64,000 bases of DNA from Hyphomonadaceae bacterium (GCA_947474455.1 CANJIL010000007.1:42837-106836); one strand, 5' to 3'; shown: positions 10,753 to 21,572, counted from the stretch's first letter. Made by a program: numbers and translations. Notes: a model not told the origin generated them from the letters alone.

Positions 10753-11346
10753 TCAGATCCCCTGCCCCGGACGCACGTCCTTGAGTTCGACGGCGTCCTT
10801 CCGTTTGCGTCCGGTCTGCTGTGCGATGTTCTGCCGTTTGACTGTCGGCCGTGCGCGCAGCGTCAACACGATCGCCCCGATCATCGCGACCAGCAGCACG
10901 ATCCCCGACATCTGGAACAGCAGCAGATAATCCGTGTAGAGCACGCGAGACAGCGCCTCGGCGTTGGTCGCGGCACCCGGATTCGCGTTGAACGTCGTAC
11001 CACCGCCAAAGGTCGCGGCCGCCGCAACGATCCCGATCTCCGCCAACAGCGCCAGCGCCACCAGCACGCCGACCACAAGATAGTTCTGGAAGCCCTGCTT
11101 CAGCTCGGCGAAGTCGATGTCTAGCATCATCACGACGAACAGGAACAGCACGGCCACGGCACCGACATAGACGACGACCAGCAGCATCGCGAGGAACTCG
11201 GCCCCGATCAGCACCAGTAGACCTGCCGACGTGAAGAACGCCAGGATCAGCCAGAGCACCGAGTGTACCGGGTTACGCGCGGCGACCACGAACAACGCCG
11301 ACAGCACGACGATGGTCGAGAGGATGTAGAAAGCGATCAGCGCCAT
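10753..11346 (-). CDS. nuoJ: NADH-quinone oxidoreductase subunit J
   Basis: Complex I membrane subunit of 197 aa with five predicted transmembrane helices. The helix-3 segment '[20 protein letters not shown]' is the conserved pi-bulge helix that changes conformation during turnover in known structures. The cytoplasmic tail is basic ('[20 protein letters not shown]'). A 97-nt gap to nuoI upstream, holding a small hairpin, is the widest spacer within the nuo genes. Confidence 0.96.
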   Translation of the reverse strand: MALIAFYILSTIVVLSALFVVAARNPVHSVLWLILAFFTSAGLLVLIGAEFLAMLLVVVYVGAVAVLFLFVVMMLDIDFAELKQGFQNYLVVGVLVALALLAEIGIVAAAATFGGGTTFNANPGAATNAEALSRVLYTDYLLLFQMSGIVLLVAMIGAIVLTLRARPTVKRQNIAQQTGRKRKDAVELKDVRPGQGI

Positions 11347-11378
11347 GCTCTAGCCTCCCTCTTTCTTTGGTCCAAAGC

Positions 11379-11392
11379 GCCCCGGACGGGGC
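11379..11392. other. GC hairpin in the nuoI-nuoJ spacer
   Basis: An inverted repeat GCCCC-GGAC-GGGGC lies in the 97-nt spacer between nuoI and nuoJ, in a stretch that does not look coding. There is no T-run after it on the minus strand, so it is not a classical terminator. It could mark an mRNA processing or stability boundary, but nothing else in the sequence supports that. Confidence 0.3.
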
Positions 11393-11443
11393 AGTGAAAG
11401 TAAGTCCCCAAGACCCGACTCGCCCCCCGCGAGCCGCGCCCTT

Positions 11444-11929
11444 CTATCTGTAGCGAGCGTCAAGTTCCAGATTGCGGGCGATCTCGCGTTCCCAGCGATC
11501 GCCGTTCTCCAGAAGCCGTTCTTTGTCGTAGTAGAGCTCCTCACGCGTTTCCGTGGCGAACTCGAAATTCGGGCCTTCGACGATGGCGTCCACCGGGCAG
11601 GCTTCCTGACAGAAGCCGCAGTAGATGCACTTCACCATGTCGATGTCATATCGGGTTGTGCGGCGCGAGCCGTCTTCGCGCGGCTCGGCCTCGATCGTGA
11701 TGGCCTGCGCAGGGCAGATCGCCTCGCAAAGCTTGCATGCGATGCAGCGCTCTTCCCCGTTGGCGTAGCGGCGCAGCGCATGCTCGCCGCGGAAACGGGG
11801 AGACAATGGTCCCTTCTCGAACGGGTAGTTCAACGTCGCCTTCCGCGTAAAGAACTGTCGCATCGACAGCGCAAACGCACTGAGGAAGTCCGTCAGGAGA
11901 GCGCCCCGAATGGCTTGGCCGATCGACAT
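11444..11929 (-). CDS. nuoI: NADH-quinone oxidoreductase subunit I
   Basis: Peripheral-arm ferredoxin-like subunit of 161 aa that carries clusters N6a and N6b and feeds electrons to N2. Two 4Fe-4S motifs are visible: '[19 protein letters not shown]' and '[19 protein letters not shown]'. The N-terminal amphipathic helix '[18 protein letters not shown]' and the C-terminal '[11 protein letters not shown]' are standard. The start is immediately next to the nuoH stop, with 1 nt between them. Confidence 0.97.
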   Translation of the reverse strand: MSIGQAIRGALLTDFLSAFALSMRQFFTRKATLNYPFEKGPLSPRFRGEHALRRYANGEERCIACKLCEAICPAQAITIEAEPREDGSRRTTRYDIDMVKCIYCGFCQEACPVDAIVEGPNFEFATETREELYYDKERLLENGDRWEREIARNLELDARYR

Positions 11930-11930
11930 A

Positions 11931-13139
11931 CTAGCTCCTCGCCCTGTCGCGATATTCTGCGAGGCTCACCTTGCCGTCGTTGTCCGTATCCACGCCCGAC
12001 GGCAGAATCACTGCGGCCAGTTCAGGCGCTTCGAGATATCCGCTACTGTCGGCGTCGAGCCGGTCGAATTCCTGCCGTCCCGAAGCATTCTGGAATGTCA
12101 CATAGGCCGAAACGATCACGACCGCGACCAGAGAGGTCGGCAGGAAGATCTTCCAGCCCAGCCGCATCAGCTGGTCATAGCGGTAGCGCGGCACGATCGC
12201 CTTCACCATCGCGAAGAGGAAGAAGAAGAACGTCGTCTTGACGATGAACACCAGCAGCCCGCCCAAGCTCAGCAGCCATTCCGGCAGACCGTCCACGCCC
12301 GGGATCGGCAACGGCATGTGCCATCCGCCGAAGAACAGGATGGTCAGCATCGAGCACATCAGCACGATCGAGACGTATTCCCCGATCATGAACATGAGGT
12401 ACGGCGAAGACGAGTATTCGACCTGATAGCCAGCCACGAGTTCCGATTCAGCCTCGGGCAGGTCGAAGGGCGGACGGTTCGTCTCGGCGAGCGCCGAGAT
12501 GAAGAAGATCACGAACATCGGGAACATGACGAAGATCGTCGGGAACGCGAAGGCGTGCCAGTTCCAGATGCCGCCCGCCTGGTTCTCGACGACGTCGCTG
12601 AGATTGAGCGACCCCACTAGCAGCAGCACCGTCACGATCACGAAGCCGATCGAGACTTCATACGACACCATCTGCGCGGCAGAGCGCAGGCCGCCGAGGA
12701 ACGGATATTTCGAGTTGGAGGCCCAACCGCCCATGATGATGCCGTAGACGCCCAGCGACGACACAGCGAACAGATACAGCACGCCAACATTGAGATTGGA
12801 GATCACCCAGCCCGGCGCGACGGGGATTACAGCCCATCCGACCAGCGCCAGCGTCAGCGTGATGACCGGAGCGAGCAGAAACACGGTCTTGTTCGCGCCC
12901 GCCGGAATGATCACTTCCTTCAGCACGAACTTGATCAGGTCGGCGAAAGATTGCAGCAGGCCGAACGGCCCCACCACGTTCGGGCCCTTGCGCAACTGCA
13001 CCGCCGCCCAGACCTTCCGGTCGAACAGCAGCAGAAACGCGATCAGTACGAGAAGGATCACGACGAAGGTCACGATCTGCAGCACGGCTAGGCCGATGCC
13101 GCCCCACATTCCGCCGCCCCATTGGAAGAGGTTTTCCAT
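11931..13139 (-). CDS. nuoH: NADH-quinone oxidoreductase subunit H with C-terminal EF-hand extension
   Basis: Membrane subunit linking the quinone site to the proton channels, 402 aa from the ATG at 13139, which has a G-rich stretch 4-11 nt upstream. The first 345 residues or so are ordinary NuoH ('[21 protein letters not shown]', '[20 protein letters not shown]', '[17 protein letters not shown]'). After the last helix comes a tail of about 50 residues with two canonical 12-residue calcium loops: '[12 protein letters not shown]' (about 362-373) and '[12 protein letters not shown]' (about 384-395). Both have acidic or oxygen ligands at positions 1, 3, 5, 9 and 12 and Gly at position 6. I know of no NuoH with this addition. 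By the positive-inside rule the tail should be periplasmic (inference). Confidence 0.95.
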   Translation of the reverse strand: MENLFQWGGGMWGGIGLAVLQIVTFVVILLVLIAFLLLFDRKVWAAVQLRKGPNVVGPFGLLQSFADLIKFVLKEVIIPAGANKTVFLLAPVITLTLALVGWAVIPVAPGWVISNLNVGVLYLFAVSSLGVYGIIMGGWASNSKYPFLGGLRSAAQMVSYEVSIGFVIVTVLLLVGSLNLSDVVENQAGGIWNWHAFAFPTIFVMFPMFVIFFISALAETNRPPFDLPEAESELVAGYQVEYSSSPYLMFMIGEYVSIVLMCSMLTILFFGGWHMPLPIPGVDGLPEWLLSLGGLLVFIVKTTFFFFLFAMVKAIVPRYRYDQLMRLGWKIFLPTSLVAVVIVSAYVTFQNASGRQEFDRLDADSSGYLEAPELAAVILPSGVDTDNDGKVSLAEYRDRARS

Positions 13140-13149
13140 CGCGCCCCCC

Positions 13150-15261
13150 CTATTCCGCCGCAACTGCAGGGCTCACGCCTGCAGCAAGCTCGGCGCATTC
13201 CGCCATGGTGCGCGAAGCGCGCGCGATCGGATTGGTCAGGTGGAACGCCTTGATCGGCGTTGTGAACGCAGCTGACTGCAGGCTTCCGGCCGTTCCATAA
13301 GGCGGCGCAACGCTGCCGCCATGCGTGCCGGGCGCAAAGTCGAGTCCGAGGAACGAGTTATGGTCGGCGCCAAGCTTCGCGCGGAGCTGCGCAAGCGTGT
13401 CATAGGGCAGCGTATTACCGACATAGGCCGACAGCGCGCGAATGATCGCCCAGTCTTCGCGAGCATCGCCTTTCGGCGCGACCGCGCGCTGCGCGCGTTG
13501 CACGCGGCCTTCAGTGTTGACGTAGGTGCCCGACTTCTCGGTGTACGCCGCACCAGGCAGAATCACGTCCGCGCGGTGAGCGCCGTTGTCGCCGTGGCTG
13601 CCGATATAGATAACGTTGGCCCTGCCAAGCTTGGACGTGTCGATCTCGTCGGCACCCAAGAGTAGCACCGTCGTGATGTCGCCCGACTGCGCGCCTGCAA
13701 TGATACCGGCAACGTCCTTGCCTCCCGCCGACGGCAGGAAGCCCATGTCGAGACCGGCAACGCGCGACGCGGCCGTATGCAGAACGCTGAAGCCGTTCCA
13801 ACCTCCCTTGAAGGCGCCTGCGGCCGCCGCCATCGCAGAGACGGCATGCAGCACCGCCGCGCCATCGGACCGCGTCAACGCGCCCTGACCGACAATGATC
13901 AGCGGACGCTTGGCGTTGGTCAGTGCATCGAACACCGGATGCCCGGCCTTCAGGTCTTTCAGGCTGTCAGGACCGGTGCCGAGATAGTTGTAGTCGAACG
14001 TCAGGTCGACCCGCTCGCCGAGCAGGGCAATCGGAACCATACGCAACCACGCCTTGCGCAGGCGTGCATTCAGCACAGCTGCTTCCTTGCGCGGGTTCAC
14101 TCCGATCAGGACGATCGCATCCGCCTCGTCGATGCCCATGATGGTCGAGTTGAAGAGGTAACTCTCACGCGGCAGTTTCGAACCGTCCGCCGCCATTCCA
14201 AGCTTGGCGCCATCCTGCCGGCAGTCAATCGACTTCACGCCCAGCGAACCGGCGAGATCTTTGGCCGCCTTCATGCTCTCGGCGTCGGCCAGATCGCCCG
14301 CGATCACGCCGATCGCATCGCCCGAAACCTTCAGCATCTCGGCCGCGCGCTTTAGCGCGGCATCCCAGGTCGCGGCCTTCAGGGCGCCATTCTCGCGCAC
14401 ATAGGGCTTGTCCAGCCGCTGCCGGCCAAGGCCATCCCACACGAAGCGCGTCTTGTCCGAGATCCACTCTTCGTTGATCTCTTCATTCACGCGCGGAAGG
14501 ATGCGCATCACGGTTGGACCACGCGCATCGACGCGGATTGCCGAACCCAGCGCATCCATCACGTCGATGCTCTCGGTCTTGCGCAGCTCCCAAGGGCGTG
14601 CATTGAACGCATACGGCTTCGACGTCAGCGCGCCGACGGGACAAAGGTCGATCACGTTGCCCGACAGCTCAGATGTCAGAGATTTCTCAAGATAGGTCGT
14701 GATCTCGGCGTCCTCGCCACGGTTGGCGAGACCAATCTCGTCCACGCCCGCCACTTCCGCTGCAAAGCGTACGCAGCGAGTGCACTGGATGCAGCGGGTC
14801 ATGATCGTTTTGACCAGCGGGCCCATATATTTGTCGTCGACCGCGCGCTTGTTCTCCCCGTAACGCGAGGCGGCGCGGCCATAACCCATCGCCTGGTCTT
14901 GCAGGTCGCACTCGCCGCCCTGATCGCAGATCGGACAATCGAGAGGATGGTTGATGAGCAGGAATTCCATCACGCCATTACGCGCCTTGATGGCGCGCGG
15001 CGACTTGGTGGAGATCTCGTGCGGCGTGCCGTCCTTCTTGGGCGCCATGTCGCCTACGGTCTGGGCGCACGACGCGATCGGCTTCGGCGCGCCAACCCAG
15101 TCGACCAGGCACATGCGGCAGTTGCCGGCAATCGAGAGGCGCTCGTGATAACAGAAGCGCGGAATTTCGGCGCCGGCTAGCTCGCAGGCCTGCAACAGCG
15201 TATACGTCTTCGGCGCATCCACCGCGACGCCATCGACAACAAGTTTGACGGTGTCGGTCAT
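13150..15261 (-). CDS. nuoG: NADH-quinone oxidoreductase subunit G
   Basis: Largest peripheral-arm subunit, 703 aa. The N-terminus has a 2Fe-2S ferredoxin domain ('[19 protein letters not shown]'), the His/Cys cluster N5 region ('[20 protein letters not shown]') and two further clusters ('[16 protein letters not shown]', '[15 protein letters not shown]'). The remaining 450 residues are a molybdopterin-oxidoreductase-like domain without cofactor, as in other NuoG. It starts 3 nt after nuoF and ends 10 nt before the nuoH ATG. Confidence 0.96.
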   Translation of the reverse strand: MTDTVKLVVDGVAVDAPKTYTLLQACELAGAEIPRFCYHERLSIAGNCRMCLVDWVGAPKPIASCAQTVGDMAPKKDGTPHEISTKSPRAIKARNGVMEFLLINHPLDCPICDQGGECDLQDQAMGYGRAASRYGENKRAVDDKYMGPLVKTIMTRCIQCTRCVRFAAEVAGVDEIGLANRGEDAEITTYLEKSLTSELSGNVIDLCPVGALTSKPYAFNARPWELRKTESIDVMDALGSAIRVDARGPTVMRILPRVNEEINEEWISDKTRFVWDGLGRQRLDKPYVRENGALKAATWDAALKRAAEMLKVSGDAIGVIAGDLADAESMKAAKDLAGSLGVKSIDCRQDGAKLGMAADGSKLPRESYLFNSTIMGIDEADAIVLIGVNPRKEAAVLNARLRKAWLRMVPIALLGERVDLTFDYNYLGTGPDSLKDLKAGHPVFDALTNAKRPLIIVGQGALTRSDGAAVLHAVSAMAAAAGAFKGGWNGFSVLHTAASRVAGLDMGFLPSAGGKDVAGIIAGAQSGDITTVLLLGADEIDTSKLGRANVIYIGSHGDNGAHRADVILPGAAYTEKSGTYVNTEGRVQRAQRAVAPKGDAREDWAIIRALSAYVGNTLPYDTLAQLRAKLGADHNSFLGLDFAPGTHGGSVAPPYGTAGSLQSAAFTTPIKAFHLTNPIARASRTMAECAELAAGVSPAVAAE

Positions 15262-15264
15262 GCC

Positions 15265-16572
15265 CTACTCCGCCGCCAGTGTGTGGCCCTGAACGTGAGG
15301 GCGGCCCTGACGATAGTTCGTGATGCGGTCTTCGATCTCCTGCCGGAAGTGCCGGATCAGGCCCTGGATCGGCCACGCGGCAGCGTCGCCCAGCGCGCAG
15401 ATCGTGTGGCCTTCGACCTGGCTTGCTACATCAAGCAGTGTGTCGATTTCGGAGACCTCGGCTTCGCCCTTCACCATCCGCTCCAGCACGCGCCACATCC
15501 AGCCCGTGCCTTCACGGCATGGCGTGCACTGACCGCAGCTCTCGTGCTTGTAGAAGTACGCGATCCGCGCAATCGCACGAACAAGGTCCGTCGACTTGTC
15601 CATCACGATGACCGCCGCCGTGCCGAGCCCCGACTTAACGTCGCGCAGCGCATCGAAATCCATCAGCACCGTGTCGCAGATATCCTTCGGGATCATCGGC
15701 ACCGACGAGCCACCCGGAATAATCGCCTTCAGGTTACTCCAGCCGCCGCGCACACCGCCGCAATGCTCTTCAATCAGCGTCTTGAGCGGGATCGACATCT
15801 CTTCTTCGATATTGCACGGCCGCTCGACATGGCCGGAGACGCAGAAAACCTTGGTGCCCGTATTGTTCGGACGGCCAAAGCCCGCGAACCAGCTAGCGCC
15901 TCGACGCAGGATAGTCGGCGCAACCGCGATCGACTCCACATTGTTCACGGTCGTCGGACAGCCATAGAGGCCGGCATTGGCCGGGAATGGCGGCTTCAGA
16001 CGCGGCTGGCCCTTCTTGCCTTCAAGGCTTTCAAGCAGCGCAGTCTCTTCACCGCAGATATAGGCCCCCGCGCCATGGTGACAGTAAATGTCGAAATCGA
16101 AACCCGAACCGCACGCGTTCTTGCCGACCAGTCCGGCCTTGTAGGCCTCTGCGATCGCTTCCTCGAGGCACTCGCGCTCGCGAATGTATTCGCCACGCAG
16201 ATAGATATAGCATTTGGAGGCGCGCATCGCGAAGGACGCGATCAGGCAGCCCTCGATCAGCAGGTGCGGATCATGGCGCATGATGTCCCGGTCCTTGCAG
16301 GTGCCGGGTTCGGATTCATCCGCGTTGACGACGAGATAGTGCGGCCGGTCCTTCACGACCTTCGGCATAAAGGTCCACTTCAGACCGGTCGGGAAGCCCG
16401 CCCCACCGCGTCCGCGCAGGCCTGACGCCTTGATCTGGTCGCAGATCCACTCCGGTCCGAATTGCATCAGCTCCTTCGTGGAGTTCCATGCCCCGCGCTG
16501 CTTCGCGGCTTCAAGTCGGAAGTCATGGCGGCCGTAGAGGTTAGTGAAGATGCGGTCTTTATCGAGAAGCAC
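15265..16572 (-). CDS. nuoF: NADH-quinone oxidoreductase subunit F
   Basis: NADH-oxidising flavoprotein subunit carrying FMN and 4Fe-4S cluster N3. Motifs: the NADH site '[13 protein letters not shown]', the FMN region '[20 protein letters not shown]', '[20 protein letters not shown]' and the cluster motif '[16 protein letters not shown]'. I chose the GTG at 16572 (435 aa, starting M-L-L-D-K-D-R-I-F). It matches the family N-terminus and has GGAGG 9 nt upstream; longer in-frame starts would read through the small upstream gene. The start overlaps the last 14 nt of that gene in another frame. Confidence 0.96.
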   Translation of the reverse strand: MLLDKDRIFTNLYGRHDFRLEAAKQRGAWNSTKELMQFGPEWICDQIKASGLRGRGGAGFPTGLKWTFMPKVVKDRPHYLVVNADESEPGTCKDRDIMRHDPHLLIEGCLIASFAMRASKCYIYLRGEYIRERECLEEAIAEAYKAGLVGKNACGSGFDFDIYCHHGAGAYICGEETALLESLEGKKGQPRLKPPFPANAGLYGCPTTVNNVESIAVAPTILRRGASWFAGFGRPNNTGTKVFCVSGHVERPCNIEEEMSIPLKTLIEEHCGGVRGGWSNLKAIIPGGSSVPMIPKDICDTVLMDFDALRDVKSGLGTAAVIVMDKSTDLVRAIARIAYFYKHESCGQCTPCREGTGWMWRVLERMVKGEAEVSEIDTLLDVASQVEGHTICALGDAAAWPIQGLIRHFRQEIEDRITNYRQGRPHVQGHTLAAE

Positions 16573-16795
16573 GATCGCGCTCCTCCATGCTTGCACGAAT
16601 AAAAACGATGACGGCTGGAAGCGAGAAGCCAAGCCCGCCCAAAACACCGATGGCGATCCAGATCCAGTTGCTGGTCATCCCATAGGCGATCAGACCCGCG
16701 ATGGTGGCGAGAGCTTCCAGGAAGAAAGCCAGCATCAGCTTCTTCGCAGCGACCTGTTTGGCGCTTGGTTCCGACATGATGGCGATTTCCCTCAT
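16559..16795 (-). CDS. small two-helix membrane protein between nuoE and nuoF
   Basis: A 78-aa protein, or 72 aa if the second ATG at 16777 is used. Two hydrophobic segments (about 22-41 and 44-65) are separated by the short loop 'MTSNW', followed by a charged C-terminus ('[12 protein letters not shown]'). The first ATG overlaps the nuoE stop (ATGA), and the 3' end overlaps the nuoF start by 14 nt and supplies its ribosome-binding site. I do not recognise a characterised family. The position suggests a complex I accessory or assembly role, or a translational coupler, but that is inference only. Confidence 0.75.
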   Translation of the reverse strand: MREIAIMSEPSAKQVAAKKLMLAFFLEALATIAGLIAYGMTSNWIWIAIGVLGGLGFSLPAVIVFIRASMEERDRASR

Positions 16796-17469
16796 GTCTG
16801 CGCCGGCTCTGGCGGTTTCGGCGCGTTCGGGACGACGCTCAACGGCTTGGCTTTCGAGCCGTCATAAAGCGCTTCATCGGCCAACGAAGTCGGCGGACCA
16901 GCTGGCGCAGACGTCTGCCGCTCCACATACGTGCCCGGCTGAGGATCCTTGCCCGACGCGAAATCATCGATCAACTGCTCCAGCGTTTCGATGCTCAGGT
17001 CTTCGTAATAGTAGTCGTTGATCTGGATCATTGGCGCGTTCACGCAAGCGCCCAAGCATTCCACCTCGACCCACGAAAACTTGCCGCCGCCCGACACATG
17101 GCCCTTCGGCCCGATCTTGCGCTCGCAAAAATCCTTCAGCTTGTCCGCCCCGCGCAGCATGCACGGCGTCGTGCCGCAAACCTGAAAGTGATACTTCCCA
17201 ACCGGCTCGAGGTTGAACATCGTGTAGAAGGTCGCGATCTCGTAGACGCGGATGTAAGTCATGCCAAGCCGATCGGCGACCGCGCGCAATGCCGGCTCCG
17301 AGAGCCAGCCATTGTTCTGCTTCTGCGTGACCCACAGCGCCGGGATGACGGCCGACGCGCGGCGCTCACTGGGATATTTGCGCTCCCACCACGCGATCTG
17401 GTCTTCGCTCGCTGCGTTGAAAGCGAACGGCTCGTGGTGTTCGGGATGATGGAAACGGCGGTGGCTCAA
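16792..17469 (-). CDS. nuoE: NADH-quinone oxidoreductase subunit E
   Basis: Thioredoxin-like 24-kDa subunit carrying 2Fe-2S cluster N1a, 225 aa. The four ligand cysteines lie in '[15 protein letters not shown]' and '[17 protein letters not shown]'. A Pro/Ala-rich tail of about 45 residues ('[19 protein letters not shown]' onward) follows the conserved domain and looks unstructured. The start overlaps the nuoD stop (ATGA). Confidence 0.96.
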   Translation of the reverse strand: MSHRRFHHPEHHEPFAFNAASEDQIAWWERKYPSERRASAVIPALWVTQKQNNGWLSEPALRAVADRLGMTYIRVYEIATFYTMFNLEPVGKYHFQVCGTTPCMLRGADKLKDFCERKIGPKGHVSGGGKFSWVEVECLGACVNAPMIQINDYYYEDLSIETLEQLIDDFASGKDPQPGTYVERQTSAPAGPPTSLADEALYDGSKAKPLSVVPNAPKPPEPAQT

Positions 17470-18674
17470 CGGTCGACCTCCCCGAACACGATGTCGAGCG
17501 AGCCCAGGATAGCCGACACGTCAGCGAGCATATGGCCGCGGCACAGGTGATCCATCGCGTGAAGGTGGGCATAGCCCGGCGCCTTGATCTTCAGACGATA
17601 CGGACGATTGCCGCCATCGGTCACGAGATAGACGCCAAACTCACCCTTCGGCGCCTCGACGCAGGCATAGGCCTCGCCGGCGGGCACGTGGAAACCTTCG
17701 GTGTAGAGCTTGAAGTGATGGATCAACGCTTCCATCGATGACTTCATCTCGCCACGGCGCGGCGGCGCATACTTGGAATGTTCCGGCAGAACCGGCCCAA
17801 CCGGCATCTTGTCGATGCACTGCTTGATGATCTTGATGCTCTCGCGCATCTCCTCGACGCGGCAGAGATAGCGGTCCCAGCAGTCGCCGTTCTTGCCGAC
17901 CGGAATTTTGAAGTCGAGTTCCGAGTAGACTTCATAAGGCTCGGCCCGGCGAAGATCCCACGCCAGACCCGATCCACGCACCATCACGCCTGAGAAGCCC
18001 CAGGCCAGCGCGTCCTCAACCGACACGACGCCGATGTCGACGTTACGCTGCTTGAAGATGCGGTTCTCGGTGACCAGCGTCTCGATATCGTCTAGCGTCT
18101 TGAGGAACGGACCGCAGAATTTGTGGATGTCTTCCACCAGCTCCGGCGGCAGGTCCTGGTGAACGCCACCCGGCCGGAAGTACGCCGCGTGCATCCGCGA
18201 ACCGGACGCGCGCTCGTAGAACACCATCAGCTGCTCACGCGGCTCGAAGCCCCACAGCGGCGGGGTCAGCGCGCCCACATCCATCGCCTGCGTCGTTACG
18301 TTCAGCAGGTGCGAAAGCAGGCGACCAATCTCGGAGAAGATCACGCGGATATACTTCGCGCGCGCCGGCACTTCGATACCCGCCAGCCTCTCGATGGCGA
18401 GGCAGTAGGCGTGCTCCTGGTTCATCGGCGCGACATAATCGAGCCGGTCGAAGTAAGGCAGCGCCTGCAGGAATGTCTTGTACTCGATCAGCTTCTCGGT
18501 GCCGCGGTGAAGCAGCCCGATATGCGGATCGACGCGGTCCACGATCTCGCCGTCGAGATCGAGCACAAGGCGAAGCACGCCGTGCGCAGCCGGGTGTTGC
18601 GGCCCGAAATTGATCGTGAACTTGCGATCGTCGAGATCGAGGTCAGCGGACTTGTGATTGATGTCGTCGGCCAT
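17466..18674 (-). CDS. nuoD: NADH-quinone oxidoreductase subunit D
   Basis: 49-kDa subunit forming the quinone-binding cavity with NuoB and NuoH, 402 aa and not fused to NuoC. Seen: '[20 protein letters not shown]' with the quinone-site His, '[19 protein letters not shown]', '[18 protein letters not shown]' and the C-terminal 'DIVFGEVDR'. The ATG follows nuoC by 2 nt. Confidence 0.97.
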   Translation of the reverse strand: MADDINHKSADLDLDDRKFTINFGPQHPAAHGVLRLVLDLDGEIVDRVDPHIGLLHRGTEKLIEYKTFLQALPYFDRLDYVAPMNQEHAYCLAIERLAGIEVPARAKYIRVIFSEIGRLLSHLLNVTTQAMDVGALTPPLWGFEPREQLMVFYERASGSRMHAAYFRPGGVHQDLPPELVEDIHKFCGPFLKTLDDIETLVTENRIFKQRNVDIGVVSVEDALAWGFSGVMVRGSGLAWDLRRAEPYEVYSELDFKIPVGKNGDCWDRYLCRVEEMRESIKIIKQCIDKMPVGPVLPEHSKYAPPRRGEMKSSMEALIHHFKLYTEGFHVPAGEAYACVEAPKGEFGVYLVTDGGNRPYRLKIKAPGYAHLHAMDHLCRGHMLADVSAILGSLDIVFGEVDR

Positions 18675-18676
18675 GG

Positions 18677-19303
18677 CTACTTCTTCGCCTCGCCGGCTTT
18701 CTCATCGCCCGGGATAACGGCTTGCATACCTTCCCATGGCGAGAGGAAATCGAAGTTGCGGTATTCCTGGACCAGCCGCACCGGTTCGTTGATCACGCGC
18801 TTCTGAGCTTCGTCATAGCGAACCTGCACCCGGCCCGTCAGCGGGAAGTCCTTGCGCAACGGATGTCCTTCGAAACCATAGTCCGTCAGGATGCGGCGCA
18901 GATCCGGATGGCCTGAGAAGATCACGCCATACATGTCGAACGCCTCGCGCTCGTACCAGTTGGCGACGGGAAACACGCTCGCCACGCTCGGCACAGGCGT
19001 CGCTTCGTCGGTGCGGATCTTCACGCGGATACGCTGGTTCAGCCGCATCGACAGCATATGATAGACAACCTCGAAGCGCTCCGGCTCGGTCGGGTAATCG
19101 CAAGCGCATAGATCAACCAGCGTCTCGAACCGGCACTGGCTGTCGTCTCGCAGGAATTCGAGCAGTTTCACGATGCCACCGCGGTTCGCGATCACCGTCA
19201 TTTCGCCGACCGCTACGCGCACGTTCGAGATCGCGCCCTTCTGGCTCTCTTCCAGATGGATCCTCAGCTCGGAGATCATTGAGGCGCGAGAGGGAGCACT
19301 CAT
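18677..19303 (-). CDS. nuoC: NADH-quinone oxidoreductase subunit C
   Basis: 30-kDa peripheral-arm subunit, 208 aa from the ATG at 19303. This start overlaps the nuoB stop (ATGA); the longer in-frame reading would run 171 nt into nuoB and is rejected. The core signature '[20 protein letters not shown]' and '[20 protein letters not shown]' identify the family. It ends with an Ala/Gly/Lys tail. Confidence 0.96.
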   Translation of the reverse strand: MSAPSRASMISELRIHLEESQKGAISNVRVAVGEMTVIANRGGIVKLLEFLRDDSQCRFETLVDLCACDYPTEPERFEVVYHMLSMRLNQRIRVKIRTDEATPVPSVASVFPVANWYEREAFDMYGVIFSGHPDLRRILTDYGFEGHPLRKDFPLTGRVQVRYDEAQKRVINEPVRLVQEYRNFDFLSPWEGMQAVIPGDEKAGEAKK

Positions 19304-19869
19304 CGTTCGATGCTCCCTTCGCGGCGGATCTTCTTCTGCAGCTGTAGAAGTCCGTAGAGCAGCGCCTCTGCGGTCGGCGGGCAGCCTGGAATATAGATAT
19401 CCACAGGCACGATCCGGTCGCACCCGCGCACTACGGCGTAAGAATAGTGGTAATACCCGCCGCCATTGGCGCACGAGCCCATCGAAATCACGTAACGTGG
19501 TTCCGGCATCTGATCGTAGACCTTGCGGAGGGCGGGCGCCATCTTGTTGGTCAGCGTGCCGGCGACGATCATCACGTCGGACTGCCGTGGCGAAGCCCGC
19601 GGCGCAGCGCCAAAGCGCTCCATGTCATAACGCGGCATCGACGCCTGCATCATTTCCACCGCGCAACAGGCGAGACCAAACGTCATCCACATCAGCGAGC
19701 CAGTGCGCGCCCAGGTTATAAGGTCATCCACCGCCGCAACGACGAAGCCCTTGTCCGCTAGCTCGTCGGAGAGGCCAGTCAGATATGGATCGCTCGGCTT
19801 AACCAGCGCCGCGCCCGCAGTCCGCGCAACCGACGCAGCGGCGCTTTCACTAACCTTGGGCTGCGCCAT
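19300..19869 (-). CDS. nuoB: NADH-quinone oxidoreductase subunit B
   Basis: PSST subunit holding terminal cluster N2, 189 aa from the ATG at 19869 (TGATG overlap with the nuoA stop). Cluster ligands are the tandem Cys pair in '[19 protein letters not shown]' plus the Cys in '[16 protein letters not shown]' and '[16 protein letters not shown]'. An in-frame start 30 nt upstream lies inside nuoA and is less likely. Confidence 0.96.
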   Translation of the reverse strand: MAQPKVSESAAASVARTAGAALVKPSDPYLTGLSDELADKGFVVAAVDDLITWARTGSLMWMTFGLACCAVEMMQASMPRYDMERFGAAPRASPRQSDVMIVAGTLTNKMAPALRKVYDQMPEPRYVISMGSCANGGGYYHYSYAVVRGCDRIVPVDIYIPGCPPTAEALLYGLLQLQKKIRREGSIER

Positions 19870-20243
19870 CACTGCCACTCCAGCGCGCCACGGCGCCATT
19901 CATAGACGAAGCCGATGGTCAGAACGCCCAGGAAACCCATCATCGACCAGAAGGCCGGCAGGTTCCCCTCCGCCACCTGGAACACCCAGGGGAACAGGAA
20001 CGCGACTTCGAGGTCGAAGATGATGAAGAGGATCGAGACGAGGTAGAATCGCACATCAAACTTCATGCGTGCGTCGTCGAACGCATTGAATCCGCACTCA
20101 TACGCGGACAGCTTCTCCGGATCGGGTTTCCGCGGCGCCAGAAGACTCGAGGCGACCAGGAAAAGCAGACTGATAGCTATGGCCAGCCCAAGAAAAATCA
20201 CGACCGGCAGATATTCGACGACGAGCGTCTGCGCGTCTTCCAT
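19869..20243 (-). CDS. nuoA: NADH-quinone oxidoreductase subunit A
   Basis: First gene of the nuo operon, 124 aa with three transmembrane helices (about 10-33, 68-88 and 97-116). The conserved loop '[20 protein letters not shown]', with its acidic and Cys residues near the quinone tunnel, and '[21 protein letters not shown]' are diagnostic. About 410 nt of non-coding sequence lies upstream before tRNA-Asp and should hold the operon promoter. Confidence 0.97.
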   Translation of the reverse strand: MEDAQTLVVEYLPVVIFLGLAIAISLLFLVASSLLAPRKPDPEKLSAYECGFNAFDDARMKFDVRFYLVSILFIIFDLEVAFLFPWVFQVAEGNLPAFWSMMGFLGVLTIGFVYEWRRGALEWQ

Positions 20244-20656
20244 TATACCCTCGGTTAGTCTTTTGCCGACGGCCTATGCCGCTTTGATGCGTGAGGCAAT
20301 AGAGCTGCCGGACGCGCTGGCGAATCTTCACCCCACCGCGACTTTCTGGCCTTGAATCCGGGCCGTGCAGCTGATTTTCGAGTGCGATGGAAGGTCGCAA
20401 CTGACTGCTCAACTATCACCAGAAGCGCTGAGCGCGCCGGCGGGCGCAATCATCAACGACAAGCGCCTGAGCCATCTTGCGCCCTCCGCCGAAATTCCGC
20501 GGCATGAAACGGCGATGATGCCCAAGCGCGGGGTGTGGATATGCCGCCGCCATCCTGAATCATGCAAAGTCCGCCTGCCGAACCCCGCGGACAGTGGTCG
20601 CGGGCCAAAACGTCTGAATTTCCAGATGATTTCGACCAGCGGGTCTTTTCGATACC
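20244..20656. other. upstream region of the nuo operon
   Basis: 413 nt without a credible gene between nuoA and the tRNA-Asp gene. It must contain the promoter that drives the nuo operon on the minus strand, but I see no clear -35/-10 pair. A weak TTGCCT...CATAGG pair with a short 15-nt spacer, about 30 nt before nuoA, is the only candidate and is not convincing. Confidence 0.4.
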
Positions 20657-20733
20657 TGGCGCGAGTGACGGGGCTCGAACCCGCGACCTCCGGCGTGACA
20701 GGCCGGCACTCTAACCAACTGAGCTACACCCGC
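20657..20733 (-). tRNA. trnD: tRNA-Asp (anticodon GTC)
   Basis: A 77-nt cloverleaf on the minus strand: acceptor stem GCGGGTG/CACTCGC with one G-U pair, a D-arm with AGCTCAGTTGGTTAGAG, and an anticodon stem CCGGC/GCCGG closing the loop CTGTCAC (anticodon GTC). The T-arm contains GGTTCGAGCCC. The discriminator base is G and the 3' CCA is encoded in the genome. Confidence 0.97.
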
Positions 20734-20787
20734 ATCCGCAGGTATCGAAGGATGGAGCGTTTAGGCGTCACCGCCCGCCCGGTCAAG

Positions 20788-20808
20788 CGGATTGGCTCAG
20801 GCAATCCG
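20788..20808 (-). terminator. hairpin after the gspN-like gene, without a T-run
   Basis: A perfect 7-bp inverted repeat, CGGATTG / CAATCCG with a 7-nt loop, sits just after the 20811 stop on the minus strand and before the tRNA-Asp gene. No T-run follows, so it is at best a weak or Rho-assisted terminator. Confidence 0.35.
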
Positions 20809-20810
20809 GC

Positions 20811-21572
20811 CTATTGTGACGCCATCGCCTGCCGTAGGACCAGCCTGTCGTCCTCGACCCTAAAGCCGATCGACGTCAGCGCCTCAACCGCACTCGGGCC
20901 GGCGTTCGAAACAGTGGCGGTCAGCTCCATGTCGAGATGCTGGCTGATGCTCATGGACGCCAGCACATCCTCACCGCTGATAGCCTTCCCGAGCGCCTGC
21001 ACCTGCAGTTTCCCATCGGAACACGTCACGGGGCCCCGCAATTCGGGGCCAACCCATCCCTTGTAATTCACCTTGGTCAGGGCGTCAGTCCACACCTCGC
21101 CGGAAGCGGACTGGCACAGGCTGTCGACGAACGTCACGTCCTTGATCTCAAGGGTGAACTTCCCGTCCGTCCTCGCGATTGACGGCGGCATGCCGGGCAC
21201 GCGGGATGTATCACCGGCCAGCTTGAGATCCTTTACGTCCAGCCTGCCGTCGCCGACCCCATACACAACCGCGGCCGCCCCCGTGAAACCTTCCCTCGCC
21301 AACCCCAATGTTCCCGCTGCCTTGCCGCCAAACAGGGCCATGAGGTCTGTCTTCACGGAAAGGTCGCCGATAGTCTGCGCGCCGTAGGACACTTTTGTTA
21401 GCTTGCCGTCCCACACGCTGCCGGATGCCTCGCCAAACTTGAATTCGGGAAAATGCTTCGCCGCCATGTCCGCCGCCATCGACATGGGCAGGAAGGTCAC
21501 GCCGCCCACGAGGACTGCCACCACCGCAAGCACGACGAAGATAACGATCCGCACGGGTGCTTCCCTCGACAT
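20811..21572 (-). CDS. type II secretion GspN-like protein
   Basis: About 253 aa from the ATG at 21572; an in-frame ATG lies 12 nt further upstream. One N-terminal transmembrane helix ('IVIFVVLAVVAVLVGGVTFL') is followed by a periplasmic domain with 'MAAKHFPEFKFGEASGSVWDG' and repeated G-x-L-x-V-K strands, the pattern of the T2SS protein N family. In type II secretion GspN is a bitopic inner-membrane protein accessory to the pseudopilus machinery. No other gsp gene is in this window, so it may act alone or with a remote cluster. Cys residues about 60 apart could form a disulphide. Confidence 0.75.
   Translation of the reverse strand: MSREAPVRIVIFVVLAVVAVLVGGVTFLPMSMAADMAAKHFPEFKFGEASGSVWDGKLTKVSYGAQTIGDLSVKTDLMALFGGKAAGTLGLAREGFTGAAAVVYGVGDGRLDVKDLKLAGDTSRVPGMPPSIARTDGKFTLEIKDVTFVDSLCQSASGEVWTDALTKVNYKGWVGPELRGPVTCSDGKLQVQALGKAISGEDVLASMSISQHLDMELTATVSNAGPSAVEALTSIGFRVEDDRLVLRQAMASQ

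Noticed and set aside
8894..10930. 678-codon plus-strand open frame opposite nuoL and nuoK
   Set aside because: Composition is extremely His/Arg/Glu-rich and it spans two certain genes on the other strand. Antisense artefact.
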